Assembly: GCA_017476785.1 (NCBI GenBank) | Contig: JAFUZD010000118.1 | Location: 1-61,194, forward strand | DNA length: 61,194 nucleotides | Direction: 5' to 3' | DNA from: Prevotella sp. | GTDB lineage: Bacteria > Bacteroidota > Bacteroidia > Bacteroidales > Bacteroidaceae | Shown: positions 34,469 to 43,740 of the stretch, piece by piece | Layout of the letters: every line of letters begins with the position of its first letter | Numbering within the stretch: position 1 is the stretch's first letter | Position numbers and translations under genes: made by a program | Notes under the pieces: model-generated | The model's input: the letters and a program-made list of their open reading frames with translations, nothing else | Told to the model about the DNA's origin: nothing | Databases searched by the model: none

Positions 34469-36730
34469 TTACGCGTTCAGCAGTGCGTCCAGTGCATCTT
34501 GCTCTCCCACTATCCAGAGGATGTCGCCCTTTTGGAACTTGCGGTTGGGCTTGACGGCCGACAGATTCTCCTTTCCTTCTTCCAATCCTACCACCATACA
34601 GCTGTATCGTGAGCGGATGCCGCTGCTCTCCAGTGTCTTGCCCACGAAAGGACTGCTGCCCGTGATGACCATCTGGCGCAGCTTCATCTCACGCTTCTCA
34701 AAGTCGAGGTCCTCGCCGTACACTTCGCGCTTGACAGCCTGACCGAACTGAGCCAGCTGGTCGTCGCTGCCGATGACCTGAATCTTGTCGCCGGGGAAGA
34801 GGATGTAGTCGCCGTCGGGGATGTTCAGCCGGTGGCCGGCACGCAGGATGCTGCTGACGTGGATGCCAAACTTGCTGCCCAGCGCCAGCTCGCGCAGCGT
34901 GCGCCCTGACCAGCGCGAGCCCATCGGTATGTCGAAGTCGGCCAAGTGGATGTCGCGATCCAGCAGATGGCCTTCGTAGAGCGGACGCTTACGCCCCTTC
35001 ACCTGTGCCTCAATATCGCGCGAGCGCAGGTTCTGGATGAACAGACGCTCCATCCGGATGGAGCTGTGCTTGAGGCTGCGCGATAGGACCATCACAATAA
35101 TCAGTGCCAGTGCGATGCTGGCAATGACGGCATTCTTGAAGCGGCTGAGGTAGTTGACAATATAGAATATGAACGCGCACGCGATGACGATGCGCACCAA
35201 AATGGTGAAGATGAGCGGCAGATGGTTGACCCAGCTCTCCGCCCACAGTGCCTTAAACTCCTCGCTGTGGTTCTTCTTCACCACCATTGCCCGCAGGAAC
35301 GGTGCGATGATGAGCAGCGTCAGCACGCCACAGATGGCATTGGCATACCAGTGGAGCTCGTAGGTGGGGAAGAAACGGCGGACGAAAGGCAGGAAGAACG
35401 TAAACATCAGCGCAATGGCCGCCGTGGAGAGGATGCTGTATATCAGTGTGTTGCGCAGCATCTGCAGCAACAGCGTGCGCCATTTGTTATGGGCCGTCTG
35501 CGTGGAGGGATGCGACAGCGTGATATGATTCAGCGCCACAATCCAGCGGCGCGGCAGCCGACGTTCCATCATCTCGTAGCAGGGCGTGGCGAAGCGAATC
35601 ATATAGGGAGTGAGGAACGTGGTGATGACCGACACGGCCACAACCACTGGATAGAGGAAGTCGCCGATGACGCCCAGCGACAAGCCGAGCGAGGCGATGA
35701 TAAAGGCAAACTCACCAATCTGCGCCATCGAGAAGCCGCACTTCATTGCCGTCTTCAGCGGCTGACCGCTAATCAGATAGCCTAATGAACCGAAGACTGC
35801 CTGCCCTACGAGGATGGTCAGCGTGATGGCGATGATGGGCAGGGCATACTCTACCAGCACACGCGGCTCTACCAGCATACCCACCGACACGAAGAAGACG
35901 GCACCGAAAAGGTTCTTTACCGGCTCTACCAGCCGGACAATCTTGTCGGCCTCCACCGTCTCAGCCAGTATGCTGCCCATCACGAAGGCACCGAAAGCCG
36001 AGCTGAAGCCCACCCGCGTGGACAGCACCGCCATCAGACAGCACAGACCCAATGCTACGACAAGCAGCGTTTCGTCGTTCATCAGCTTGCGCGTGGAGCG
36101 CAGGAATGCGGGAATAAGGAAGATGCCCACCACGAACCACAAGACGAGGAAGAAGCCGATGCGCAGCACACTCTGCAGCATCTGTCCCCCGTCGGGGCTG
36201 TTGCCGCTGGCAATGGCCGAGAGCATCACCATCATCACGATGGCCAGCACGTCTTCCAAAATGAGCACGCTCATCACCAATCCTGCAAAACGCTGCTGCC
36301 GCAGCCCCATATCGTCGAAGGCCTTATAGATAATCGTGGTCGACGACATTGCCAGCATACCGCCCAAGAAGAGGCAGTTCATCTGGCTCCACCCGAACAG
36401 CTTGCCCACCGAGATGCCCGCCATCATCATACAGAAGATGATGGTGCACGCCGCAATGACGGGGGCAGCGCCCATCTTGAGAATCTTCTTGAACGAGAAG
36501 TCAAGTCCCAGCGAGAAGAGCAGGAAGATGACGCCGATGTCGGCCCACGTCTGGATGTCGGCACGGTCCATCACGGACATCGTATAGGGCATATGCGGCG
36601 ACACCAAGAAGCCGGCCACGATGTAGCCCAGCACGAGTGGCTGCTTCAGTCGCTTGAAGATGAGCGTCACCGCAGCAGCCACGATGAGAATCAGGGCGAG
36701 GTCGATAATGAGTTCGGGAAGTTCTGCCAT
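34469..36730 (-). CDS. Kef-type cation:proton antiporter with two RCK_C (TrkA-C) domains
   Basis: Inner-membrane protein of 753 aa. About 12 membrane helices of the CPA2 Na+/H+ exchanger fold fill residues 5-400 (YIVAGFLVSP, FSLGLDFSF, MLAMSSTTIIYKAFDDMG, LILEDVLAIVMM). Further membrane helices follow at about 425-530. The soluble end has two TrkA-C-type regulatory domains (about 580-665 and 675-753), which often bind nucleotides or small ligands to gate transport. The ion is probably K+ or Na+. The second membrane block is unusual next to textbook KefB/KefC, but similar long forms occur in Bacteroidetes. Confidence 0.9.
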   Translation of the reverse strand: MAELPELIIDLALILIVAAAVTLIFKRLKQPLVLGYIVAGFLVSPHMPYTMSVMDRADIQTWADIGVIFLLFSLGLDFSFKKILKMGAAPVIAACTIIFCMMMAGISVGKLFGWSQMNCLFLGGMLAMSSTTIIYKAFDDMGLRQQRFAGLVMSVLILEDVLAIVMMVMLSAIASGNSPDGGQMLQSVLRIGFFLVLWFVVGIFLIPAFLRSTRKLMNDETLLVVALGLCCLMAVLSTRVGFSSAFGAFVMGSILAETVEADKIVRLVEPVKNLFGAVFFVSVGMLVEPRVLVEYALPIIAITLTILVGQAVFGSLGYLISGQPLKTAMKCGFSMAQIGEFAFIIASLGLSLGVIGDFLYPVVVAVSVITTFLTPYMIRFATPCYEMMERRLPRRWIVALNHITLSHPSTQTAHNKWRTLLLQMLRNTLIYSILSTAAIALMFTFFLPFVRRFFPTYELHWYANAICGVLTLLIIAPFLRAMVVKKNHSEEFKALWAESWVNHLPLIFTILVRIVIACAFIFYIVNYLSRFKNAVIASIALALIIVMVLSRSLKHSSIRMERLFIQNLRSRDIEAQVKGRKRPLYEGHLLDRDIHLADFDIPMGSRWSGRTLRELALGSKFGIHVSSILRAGHRLNIPDGDYILFPGDKIQVIGSDDQLAQFGQAVKREVYGEDLDFEKREMKLRQMVITGSSPFVGKTLESSGIRSRYSCMVVGLEEGKENLSAVKPNRKFQKGDILWIVGEQDALDALLNA

Positions 36731-36771
36731 TTCCTCTACTATATTCTATTAATGTTAACTGTCAACGAGTC

Positions 36772-39654
36772 TCAATACCACTGCACGGCATTCGAATAGG
36801 AGCTGCGCTTGTCGTACTTCAGCGCGTCGGTCAGCGTGGCGGCGTTGCAGCGGAAGGAGAAGTTGTAGCTCGTATAGGGTGCCAGCACCACCGAGCACGA
36901 CATATTGAAGCAGTGCAGGTCGCGCGAGAGCGATGCCGTGGTCATTGAGATTTTCTTGTTGTCGAAGTCGTAGCCGCTGGAGAACGAGATGTTCCAGCCG
37001 TCCGAGATGCGGACGTTGCCGCTGAAGTTCAGGTTCTGGGTGAACTTGTAGGGATAGCGCATCGTCTCGTAGTTGAAGTTGCCGCTGGTATTCTCGCGCA
37101 TCGTGATGCCATAGCCAATGCTGAGCGACCACGGAATGCTGAACAGCATATAGCCGTCTTCGTCGGTCTCGGCCAGTCCGGCGCCTTCGCGGCGTGCGCC
37201 GTGCTTGCCACGCTCCATATCGTCGTCTACGTTGGTCTCCACGTCGTTCGAGTAGTCCTCGTCGTCGCTGCCCGAGCGGTCGTCTTTCTTCACGCGCTCA
37301 CCGCTGAGCCACTTGAAGAAGTTGGCCAGCTTCTTGTTGTCCAGCGTGTAGGAGAGGTTCTGCGACATACCCTGAAAGCGGCCGAAGCGTCCGCGGCTCC
37401 ACTCCGTGTGATTGCCTATGTAGGGGCGACCGCCAGCCTCGTCCACCTCGTAGGCATAGGTGGCAAAGACGGCGTTCAAGTTGAGCGTGTAGCTCTTCGA
37501 CAGCTTCAGGCGCAGGCGGGTGGACAGGTCGCTCCACGGCCGCTGCTTGGCTGCGAGGTTGTAGGACAGCGAGGCACCGAGCTCATCGATGATGCTGATC
37601 TTCTTGAATCCCGTGGAGTCGTCGTCGCTGCGTATCTTCATCTCGATATTGTTCGACAGGTCCATCGAGATGCTTCCCGTCTTGCCTTTGCCGGGCACGC
37701 CGTAGAGGGCGCCCGTAAACGGCGAATACTCTACCAACGACACGTTGCCGTTGGCATCGGTCTTCTGGTAAGTCTCGTAGTAGCCATAGCGCGAGGCGCT
37801 GAAGTCGGGGGCATAGCTGAAGCTGACCGAGGGCGTCAGCACGTGGCGGACGGCCTGTATCTTGTCGCCGAAGAGCTTCTTGTTAGGAATGTAGAAGCCG
37901 TAGAGCTTGGTCGACGCGCTGACGCTGAAGTTCCAGTTGTACACGTTGTAGAAGCCGTAGAGCGTGTCGGCCACCTCTTTCTGCTGTGCGTCGTCCCACG
38001 AGCGCATCGTCTTGTTGGTGTACATTCGGTCGGTGAAGTTGAGCGAGGGATTGATGTTCAGATAGCCAAACAGCGTGAAGTTGCCGCTGATGGGAATCGA
38101 GTGCTGCATACCATTGCGCCAGTCTTTCACCAGACTGCTGTGCATCAGCTTGTCTTCCTTCGTCGAGATGCTGTTGCTCAGATGGCCAGTATAGCTCATC
38201 GAAATCTTCTCGTACCACCGTTCCTTGCCCGCCGCGTGCCTGCGCTTGAAGGGATAGAAGCGCGAGATGCTGATGTTCAGGTCGGGCAGCGTCAGCGCAA
38301 TGGTCGAGTCGCGCATATTCTGGTTGAGGTTGAACGTGGAACTGAGGCTCATCCCGATGCTCGAGAACGTGGTGCTCCACGACACGGACGACGTGCGCGT
38401 GGACTGCGTGAGCGACTGCGGGTTGTACATCGACGTCAGGTTGTTGCGCTCGTAGCTGCTGGTGGCAAAGTTGACGCTGGCCGAGAGCGAGCTGAACGGG
38501 TTGGCCTTAGCGTCCTGCCGGTGGCTCCATTGTATCTTGAAGCTCGTCTGCTTGGCATAGTCGGGCATATTCTTGTCGCCCGTCACCGTGTTTTGATAGC
38601 TGGCGAAGAACGAACCACTGTACTTATAGCGGCGGCGGTAGTTCGATGCAGCCGAGAGTCCCCACGAGCCTTTGGTGTATATCTCGCCCAGCAGCTTCAG
38701 GTCCATCTTGTCCGAGATGGCAAAGTAGTAGCCGCCGTCGCGCAGATAGAAGCCTCGGCTGGTCTCGTCGCCATAGGTGGGCATAATGAAGCCGCTGCTG
38801 TAGCTCTTGGTGAAAGGGAAGAAGCCGTAGGGGATGGCGAAGGGGATAGGCACGTCGGCCACCACGAGATACGTAGGCCCGAAGACCACATCTTTACCCG
38901 GCCGCACCTTAGCGCGCGACATTGCAAAGTAGAAGTCGGGATGGGGCTGGTCGCACGTCGTATAGCGGCCGTGCAGCAGATAGAGCTCGCCGTTGGCACC
39001 GCGCTTCGACAGCTCGCTGGTCATAAAGCCGTCGTCCTGCTCAGTGTAGACGTCGCTGATGATGCCCATCTTGGTCTTGAAGTTGAAAGCCATCGTGTCG
39101 CTCTCGTACGTATCCTTACCCATCTTGAACACGGGCGTGCCATACTTATTGCCCAGCGAGTCGACGGCACCCGTGGCGTGCACCAGACTGGAGTCCATCG
39201 ACATATAGATGTGTTCGCTCTGCAGGTCCATATCCTCGTACTTCACTTGCGCGCTACCGAAGAGATGGGCCACGCCCGAACCGGCCTCGTAGGTCATCGA
39301 GTCCTCGGCAGCATACTCCACCGGTGCGTCGATGCCGTTCTTGCGCTGGCGGTTGATGGAGTCCAGCCGCAGTGAGTCGTCGATGGCTTTGTTGTGCAAG
39401 AAGATGGCGCGCTGCAGCGAGTCCAGCGTGTCGGGCTGCAACGAGTCTGCCGCAGCCCCCGCCGCTAACGAGGGAACAGCCAGAGAGTCGTGCGCCAGCG
39501 TGTCTCTGCCAGCTACCACCGAGTCGCCGCCAGCCACTACCGAGTCGGCCCGCTCTGCCTGAGCGGGGCCAAAGGAGAGGCCGTTGGGAAGCACGTCTGC
39601 CATCACGAAAATCGCGATGAAGACGAGCACAAATAGAAGCGTGTTTCTTCTCAC
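36772..39654 (-). CDS. lptD: LPS assembly outer-membrane protein LptD
   Basis: Outer-membrane protein of 960 aa that inserts lipopolysaccharide into the outer leaflet. A signal segment (about 3-20, LLFVLVFIAIFVMADV) is followed by a Ser/Asp-rich stretch with repeated DSVVAG, then an OstA/LptA-like jellyroll (about 110-250: MTYEAGSGVAHLFGSAQVKY) and the long barrel (YGFFPFTKSYSSGFIMPTYGDE). The frame opens with GTG at 39654. A TAATTTTG box at 39667-39660 would place the transcript start almost on that GTG, so the mRNA may be nearly leaderless. A later ATG at 39603 would lose the signal. Confidence 0.93.
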   Translation of the reverse strand: MRRNTLLFVLVFIAIFVMADVLPNGLSFGPAQAERADSVVAGGDSVVAGRDTLAHDSLAVPSLAAGAAADSLQPDTLDSLQRAIFLHNKAIDDSLRLDSINRQRKNGIDAPVEYAAEDSMTYEAGSGVAHLFGSAQVKYEDMDLQSEHIYMSMDSSLVHATGAVDSLGNKYGTPVFKMGKDTYESDTMAFNFKTKMGIISDVYTEQDDGFMTSELSKRGANGELYLLHGRYTTCDQPHPDFYFAMSRAKVRPGKDVVFGPTYLVVADVPIPFAIPYGFFPFTKSYSSGFIMPTYGDETSRGFYLRDGGYYFAISDKMDLKLLGEIYTKGSWGLSAASNYRRRYKYSGSFFASYQNTVTGDKNMPDYAKQTSFKIQWSHRQDAKANPFSSLSASVNFATSSYERNNLTSMYNPQSLTQSTRTSSVSWSTTFSSIGMSLSSTFNLNQNMRDSTIALTLPDLNISISRFYPFKRRHAAGKERWYEKISMSYTGHLSNSISTKEDKLMHSSLVKDWRNGMQHSIPISGNFTLFGYLNINPSLNFTDRMYTNKTMRSWDDAQQKEVADTLYGFYNVYNWNFSVSASTKLYGFYIPNKKLFGDKIQAVRHVLTPSVSFSYAPDFSASRYGYYETYQKTDANGNVSLVEYSPFTGALYGVPGKGKTGSISMDLSNNIEMKIRSDDDSTGFKKISIIDELGASLSYNLAAKQRPWSDLSTRLRLKLSKSYTLNLNAVFATYAYEVDEAGGRPYIGNHTEWSRGRFGRFQGMSQNLSYTLDNKKLANFFKWLSGERVKKDDRSGSDDEDYSNDVETNVDDDMERGKHGARREGAGLAETDEDGYMLFSIPWSLSIGYGITMRENTSGNFNYETMRYPYKFTQNLNFSGNVRISDGWNISFSSGYDFDNKKISMTTASLSRDLHCFNMSCSVVLAPYTSYNFSFRCNAATLTDALKYDKRSSYSNAVQWY

Positions 39655-39737
39655 GGCTGCAAAATTACGAATAAAATGCCGAATATCGCGCGTGCGTGGC
39701 GCATTTAACGTAAATTATTACGAATATTACAAAGCTA

Positions 39738-39854
39738 ATGACGATGTTGAAGCCCAAGTTGGTGTTGATAGCCAATGGCGGTCTTTTGCGACTTCGCCAC
39801 GATGGTGGCCTCATCGGCATCTTCCACGGCCGAACCGAGGAACTGACGGTTTAA
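39738..39854 (+). CDS. Possible 38-aa peptide
   Basis: Open frame MTMLKPKLVLIANGG... ending GRTEELTV, in the 207-base gap between lptD and the HD-domain gene. Codon use resembles the chromosome, but no promoter or ribosome binding site is obvious. It may be a remnant or chance frame. Confidence 0.25.
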   Translation: MTMLKPKLVLIANGGLLRLRHDGGLIGIFHGRTEELTV

Positions 39855-39861
39855 TCAGTCA

Positions 39862-40398
39862 TCACTCAAACCGCGCCACCCAGTCGAGGAAGCGGTGCAC
39901 GCCCTCGGCACCGAACTTCTCTAAGGAGCGGGCGGCCTCGGCCACGGTCTTCTCCTGTCCGAGGCGCGTCTTGGAGTAGAACTTGTCGGCATAGCAAACA
40001 ATCTGTTCCTCGAGCGTCTCGGGCAGGAAGTCCTGCTCGGGCAGGGGCAGCTGCTGCGCACGAATCTCCTCCAGCGTGATGCCGGCACCGGTATGGCGCT
40101 CGCAGACGCGGGCGTGGCGCGGCAGTCCCTCGCTGCGCATCAGTTGTGCGCCGAGGATGCCGTGACGGATGTAGGGCTCGGTGCCATAGCAATGGATGCC
40201 GGGGGCATCGCACTGGAAGATGCCGATGTCGTGGAGCATTGCCGCCTCTTCGAGAAACTGGACGTCGACAGCCAGCTCAGGATGGCGCCGCACGATGAGC
40301 AGTGCGCGGTCGGCCACCTGACGGCTGTGCATAACGAGCATCTGCCGCAGCGCATCGTCTGCAGGATAATACTTGTCTATCAGCTCTTGAAACATCAC
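39862..40398 (-). CDS. HD-domain phosphohydrolase-like protein
   Basis: Protein of 178 aa. HD metal motifs in order: His in LVMHSRQVADRAL, MLHDIGIF (HD), IRHGILGA, ERHTGAGIT and a late Asp in CYADKFYSKT. These match small bacterial HD hydrolases acting on nucleotides or phosphate esters, often annotated as phosphohydrolases. It starts 1 base after the stop of the upstream carboxyltransferase gene, so the two are probably co-transcribed. Substrate unknown. Confidence 0.88.
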   Translation of the reverse strand: MMFQELIDKYYPADDALRQMLVMHSRQVADRALLIVRRHPELAVDVQFLEEAAMLHDIGIFQCDAPGIHCYGTEPYIRHGILGAQLMRSEGLPRHARVCERHTGAGITLEEIRAQQLPLPEQDFLPETLEEQIVCYADKFYSKTRLGQEKTVAEAARSLEKFGAEGVHRFLDWVARFE

Positions 40399-40399
40399 T

Positions 40400-42175
40400 T
40401 CACTTCTCGCTTCTCTCTATCCAGCCGAGCGTGTCGCCGCGGCGCACCTTTGCGCCCTGCTTGGCAGCCACTTCGACCAGCTTGCCGCCCAGTGCGGCGG
40501 GGATGGGCACAATCTCGCCCCACGGAGCCTGAATGTAGCAGAAGGTGTCGCCCTCGGCATACGTCTGGCCGACGAACGGCTCCAGACAGGGAGCGCACTC
40601 GCCCTCGCCCGAGAACTCATAGTACACCTGACCGGCCACAGGAGCCACCAGCGCATCGGCTTTGGCGTGCTTGAAGGCGGCCAGCTCTTCGGCCGACAGC
40701 TTCGTACCCAGCTTGGCGTCCTTTGCCTTCTGTAGGTCGGCGAGGAAGTTCTTCTTCGCCATTCCGCTCTTGTAGTTGCGATACTGCTCGGGGTGCATTG
40801 CCAGCTCGAACAGCTCTTCGTCGTCGCGACCGCAGTCCCAGCCGTTCTCGGCCATCTCGCGACGGAAGTCGTCGAGCGCGTTGGGCAGCAGCGTATGCGG
40901 GTCTACGTCGGTGAACTCGCGCTTCTGCTGCTCGGCCAGCTTCACCAGCTCGGGGTCTATCTGGCCGGGAATCTTTCCGCTCTTGCCCAGAATCATTCCC
41001 CACATTGCGTCGTCCATCATCACGAAGCGGCCTTTGCCCTGCTCGATGGTGAGCAGATTCATCAGTGCGATGTTCTTCACATACTGCGAGAAGGGGGTCA
41101 CCAGTGGCGGATAGCCTACGCGCGGCCATACGTACTCCACTTCGTTGAACAGCTTGACCAGCATATCGTCGGTCGAGAGTTCGGGCTCGCCCTTCTTGGC
41201 GCGGCTCTTGTTGATGACGCTGTGGATGCCGCCGAGGTCGGCAATCATCGAGCCCATCATACCGCCGGGCAGTCCGCAGCCCAGCAGCAGACTGGACATA
41301 TGCTTGTTGGCGGGGTTGATGAAGTAGCCCAGCCAGTCGTCGATGAACTCCTGCGTCAGCGAGCGTGCCTGCATATAGGCATTCATATTGATGTCGGCCA
41401 CCTCGAAGCCTTCGTTCTTCAGCATCGACTGCACGGAGATGATGTCGGGATGCACCTTACCCCAGCTGAGGGGCTCGATGGCGGTGTCGATGATGTCGGC
41501 GCCGTTGTTGCACACCTCGAGGATGGATGCCATCGACAGGCCGGGGCCCGAGTGACCGTGGTACTGTATGATGATGTCGGGGTGCTTGGTCTTGATGCTC
41601 TTGGTCAGTGCGCCGAGCAGGGCCGGCTGGCCGATGCCCGCCATATCCTTCAGGCAGATTTCCTCGGCACCGGCGGCAATCACCTCGTCGGCAATGGCCG
41701 AGTAGTATTCCACCGTGTGCACGGGTGAAGTGGTGATACAGAGCGTGGCCTGCGGAATCATTCCGGCGGCCTTGGCCCAGCGGATGCTGGGTATGATGTT
41801 GCGTGTGTCGTTCAGTCCGCAGAAGATACGGGGGATGTCGACACCCTGTGCGTGCTTTACCTTATACATCAGCTCGCGCACGTCGTCGGGCACAGGATAC
41901 ATACGCAGGGCGTTCAGACCGCGGTCGAGCATATGCGTCTGGATGCCAACTTCGTTGAACGGCTTGCAGAAGGCCCGCACGGCATCGTTAGGATTCTCGC
42001 CGGCCAGCAGATTCACCTGTTCGAAGGCGCCGCCGTTGGTCTCCACACGGGCGAAGCAACCCATATCAATAATGACGGGAGCAATGCGCTCCAGCTGATC
42101 CTTACGCGGTTGGAACTTGCCCGAACTCTGCCACATATCGCGATAGACGAGGCTGAACTTGATTTTCTTTTTCAT
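40400..42175 (-). CDS. Pyruvate carboxylase B / oxaloacetate decarboxylase alpha-type carboxyltransferase
   Basis: Protein of 591 aa. The N-terminal half is a DRE-TIM carboxyltransferase barrel (about 5-300) with YRDMWQSS, LKDMAGIG and IQYHGHSGPG metal and substrate motifs, then the conserved PYC/OADA domain (about 300-470). The last 70 residues fold like a biotinyl domain (VAPVAGQVYYEF, GDTFCYIQAPWGEIVPIPA, KQGAKVRRGDTLGWIER), but the biotin motif (A/V)MKM is replaced by APWG near residue 551, so no lysine can be biotinylated. It must rely on a separate biotin carrier or use the domain structurally. A minus-strand TATCTTTG box lies at 42218-42211. Confidence 0.88.
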   Translation of the reverse strand: MKKKIKFSLVYRDMWQSSGKFQPRKDQLERIAPVIIDMGCFARVETNGGAFEQVNLLAGENPNDAVRAFCKPFNEVGIQTHMLDRGLNALRMYPVPDDVRELMYKVKHAQGVDIPRIFCGLNDTRNIIPSIRWAKAAGMIPQATLCITTSPVHTVEYYSAIADEVIAAGAEEICLKDMAGIGQPALLGALTKSIKTKHPDIIIQYHGHSGPGLSMASILEVCNNGADIIDTAIEPLSWGKVHPDIISVQSMLKNEGFEVADINMNAYMQARSLTQEFIDDWLGYFINPANKHMSSLLLGCGLPGGMMGSMIADLGGIHSVINKSRAKKGEPELSTDDMLVKLFNEVEYVWPRVGYPPLVTPFSQYVKNIALMNLLTIEQGKGRFVMMDDAMWGMILGKSGKIPGQIDPELVKLAEQQKREFTDVDPHTLLPNALDDFRREMAENGWDCGRDDEELFELAMHPEQYRNYKSGMAKKNFLADLQKAKDAKLGTKLSAEELAAFKHAKADALVAPVAGQVYYEFSGEGECAPCLEPFVGQTYAEGDTFCYIQAPWGEIVPIPAALGGKLVEVAAKQGAKVRRGDTLGWIERSEK

Positions 42176-42210
42176 AATGCTTATGAGATTTAATAAGTTA
42201 ATTTCGCCTA

Positions 42211-42270
42211 CAAAGATAAGAAATAATTCATAATTAATCAGTTCTAATTCATAATTATTTTCTATCTTTG
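42211..42270. promoter_or_regulatory. Divergent -7 boxes for the carboxyltransferase (-) and lipoprotein (+) genes
   Basis: Minus-strand TATCTTTG at 42218-42211 and plus-strand TATCTTTG at 42263-42270. Between them TAATTCATAATTA occurs twice. Confidence 0.6.
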
Positions 42271-42292
42271 CAGAAATTTTAAGTCAGAGATT

Positions 42293-43069
42293 ATGCAACG
42301 GAGATGGATTGTGGCCATTGGAGCCATCGCACTGCTCGTGGCGGCGTGCGGCGAGAAGAATGTAAAACGGGCGGGAAACACGGAAGCCATCAGCACCCAT
42401 AAGAGCGCAAAAGGCGACTCTACGGTCTACGGACTGGCCTGCGACGGATGTACGGACTCCATTCTGGTGTTCCTGCCTTACAGCGGAGGCGACCCCGACA
42501 CGTTCGACATTATCTATGCCCACCAGCACCAGCGCGTGTTCGGACGGCCGCACATCGGCGACGAGCTGGCGGTCATCGTCAACCCCGAAGATAAGGACGA
42601 GGCACTGACGGTCATTAATCTGGAGACGCTGAAGGGGGAATGGTGCTACCGCGTGATGCCCACGATGCGCAACATCGAGTCGATGCCCAAGCGGATGCAG
42701 CGGCGGATGCTCGAGCAGATGCCCGACTCCATCAAGCAGCAGTTCTTCGTACCGCGCGAGTTCGGATTCAAGCTGAAGCGCGACTACACCGCATCGCCCA
42801 TCGGACTGATGCGCAGCGGCAACACCAGCGACGACCAGAGCCCCGTGGAATATCCCAAGCTAAAATGGTATAACGAGTGGCGCATCTACAACGGACGGAT
42901 TATCCTGACGCAGAATATGGAGACCTATGCCTTCACGTCGGAAGACCGCAAGACGGAGAGCGACACGGCCGACATCGTCCTGCTGCGCTCCGACACGCTG
43001 GTGCTGCAGTTCCGCGACCACACGCAGGGCTACTACCTACGCGTCGACACAACCCGAACCACGCGTTAA
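42293..43069 (+). CDS. Lipoprotein of unknown function
   Basis: Protein of 258 aa with a lipoprotein signal (MQRRWIVAIGAIALLVAAC). The mature part begins with a short Ser/Lys-rich linker; two Cys lie in LACDGCTDS. The middle (VYGLACDGCTDSILVFLPYSGGDPDTFDI) and C-terminus (WRIYNGRIILTQ, ADIVLLRSDTLVLQFRDHTQGYYL) look like beta strands. I recognise no named family. The last codons (TTRTTR) and the TAA stop run into a 22-bp tandem repeat. Confidence 0.8.
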   Translation: MQRRWIVAIGAIALLVAACGEKNVKRAGNTEAISTHKSAKGDSTVYGLACDGCTDSILVFLPYSGGDPDTFDIIYAHQHQRVFGRPHIGDELAVIVNPEDKDEALTVINLETLKGEWCYRVMPTMRNIESMPKRMQRRMLEQMPDSIKQQFFVPREFGFKLKRDYTASPIGLMRSGNTSDDQSPVEYPKLKWYNEWRIYNGRIILTQNMETYAFTSEDRKTESDTADIVLLRSDTLVLQFRDHTQGYYLRVDTTRTTR

Positions 43070-43142
43070 AGCGGCCCAAACGACACATCAAAGCGGCCCG
43101 AACCACACATCAAAGCGACCCGAACGACGCACGAAAGCGGCC
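43068..43142. repeat. GC-rich 22-bp tandem repeat
   Basis: Three full units of 22 bases (AAAGCGGCCCGAACCACACATC-like; 43068, 43090, 43112) and a partial fourth. A degenerate unit extends back into the lipoprotein gene and shapes its last codons. Confidence 0.85.
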
Positions 43143-43173
43143 TTACCAATCCCACAACACCGCATCACCCGGA

Positions 43174-43238
43174 AAGAATTCTCGCGAGAATTTTCCGAAT
43201 TTTCGCGAGAATTTCCAAAATTCTCGCGAGAATTCTTT
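43174..43238. repeat. Family C repeat: palindromic GAATTCTCGCGAGAATT units
   Basis: Three palindromes ATTCTCGCGAGAAT, TTTTCGCGAGAATT and ATTCTCGCGAGAAT at about 21-22-base spacing, separated by TTCCGA/TTCCAA linkers. A related block at 49961-50018 has TCTTGAGA in place of TCGCGAGA. Confidence 0.8.
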
Positions 43239-43266
43239 CTGAGGGATGCGGTTTCTTATTGTCAGT

Positions 43267-43728
43267 TTAGGCAAACGAGTGCTTCAGCAGACGCTCCTCG
43301 GCCAGCCGTTCGTACTTAGTGCCGGGCTGACCGTAGTTGGCATAGGGGTAGATGCTGATGCCGCCGCGCGGCGTGAACAGCCCCACCACCTCGATATACT
43401 TGGGCTGCATCAGCCTGACGAGGTCCTTCATTATCGTGTTGACGCAGTCCTCGTGGAAGTCGCCGTGGTTGCGGAACGAGAAGAGATAGAGCTTCAGGCT
43501 CTTGCTCTCCACCATCCGCTGGCCGGGAATATACATTATCTTGATCTCGGCAAAGTCGGGCTGTCCCGTAATGGGACACAGGCTGGTAAACTCAGGACAG
43601 TTGAACTGCACCCAGTAGTCGTTGTCGGGATGGCGGTTCTCGAAGGTCTCGAGCACCTCGGGTGCATAGTCCGACCGGTACTCGGTGGTGCGGCCGAGCT
43701 GCTGTAAGTGGTCTTGCTCTCTGTTCAT
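43267..43728 (-). CDS. queF: NADPH-dependent 7-cyano-7-deazaguanine reductase
   Basis: Enzyme of 153 aa reducing preQ0 to preQ1 in queuosine synthesis. The family motifs are visible: [13 protein letters not shown] with the catalytic Cys, [13 protein letters not shown] (QueF motif) and FHEDCVN. The size fits the short unimodular type. It follows the queuosine-precursor transporter gene by 12 bases, so they form a small operon. Confidence 0.96.
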   Translation of the reverse strand: MNREQDHLQQLGRTTEYRSDYAPEVLETFENRHPDNDYWVQFNCPEFTSLCPITGQPDFAEIKIMYIPGQRMVESKSLKLYLFSFRNHGDFHEDCVNTIMKDLVRLMQPKYIEVVGLFTPRGGISIYPYANYGQPGTKYERLAEERLLKHSFA

Positions 43729-43740
43729 CGTGATGGTTCT

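Noticed and set aside
37201-39375. A 724-codon open frame opposite lptD
   Set aside because: It is antisense to a clear LptD and its translation has no recognisable domain; GC-rich coding strands here give long antisense frames.
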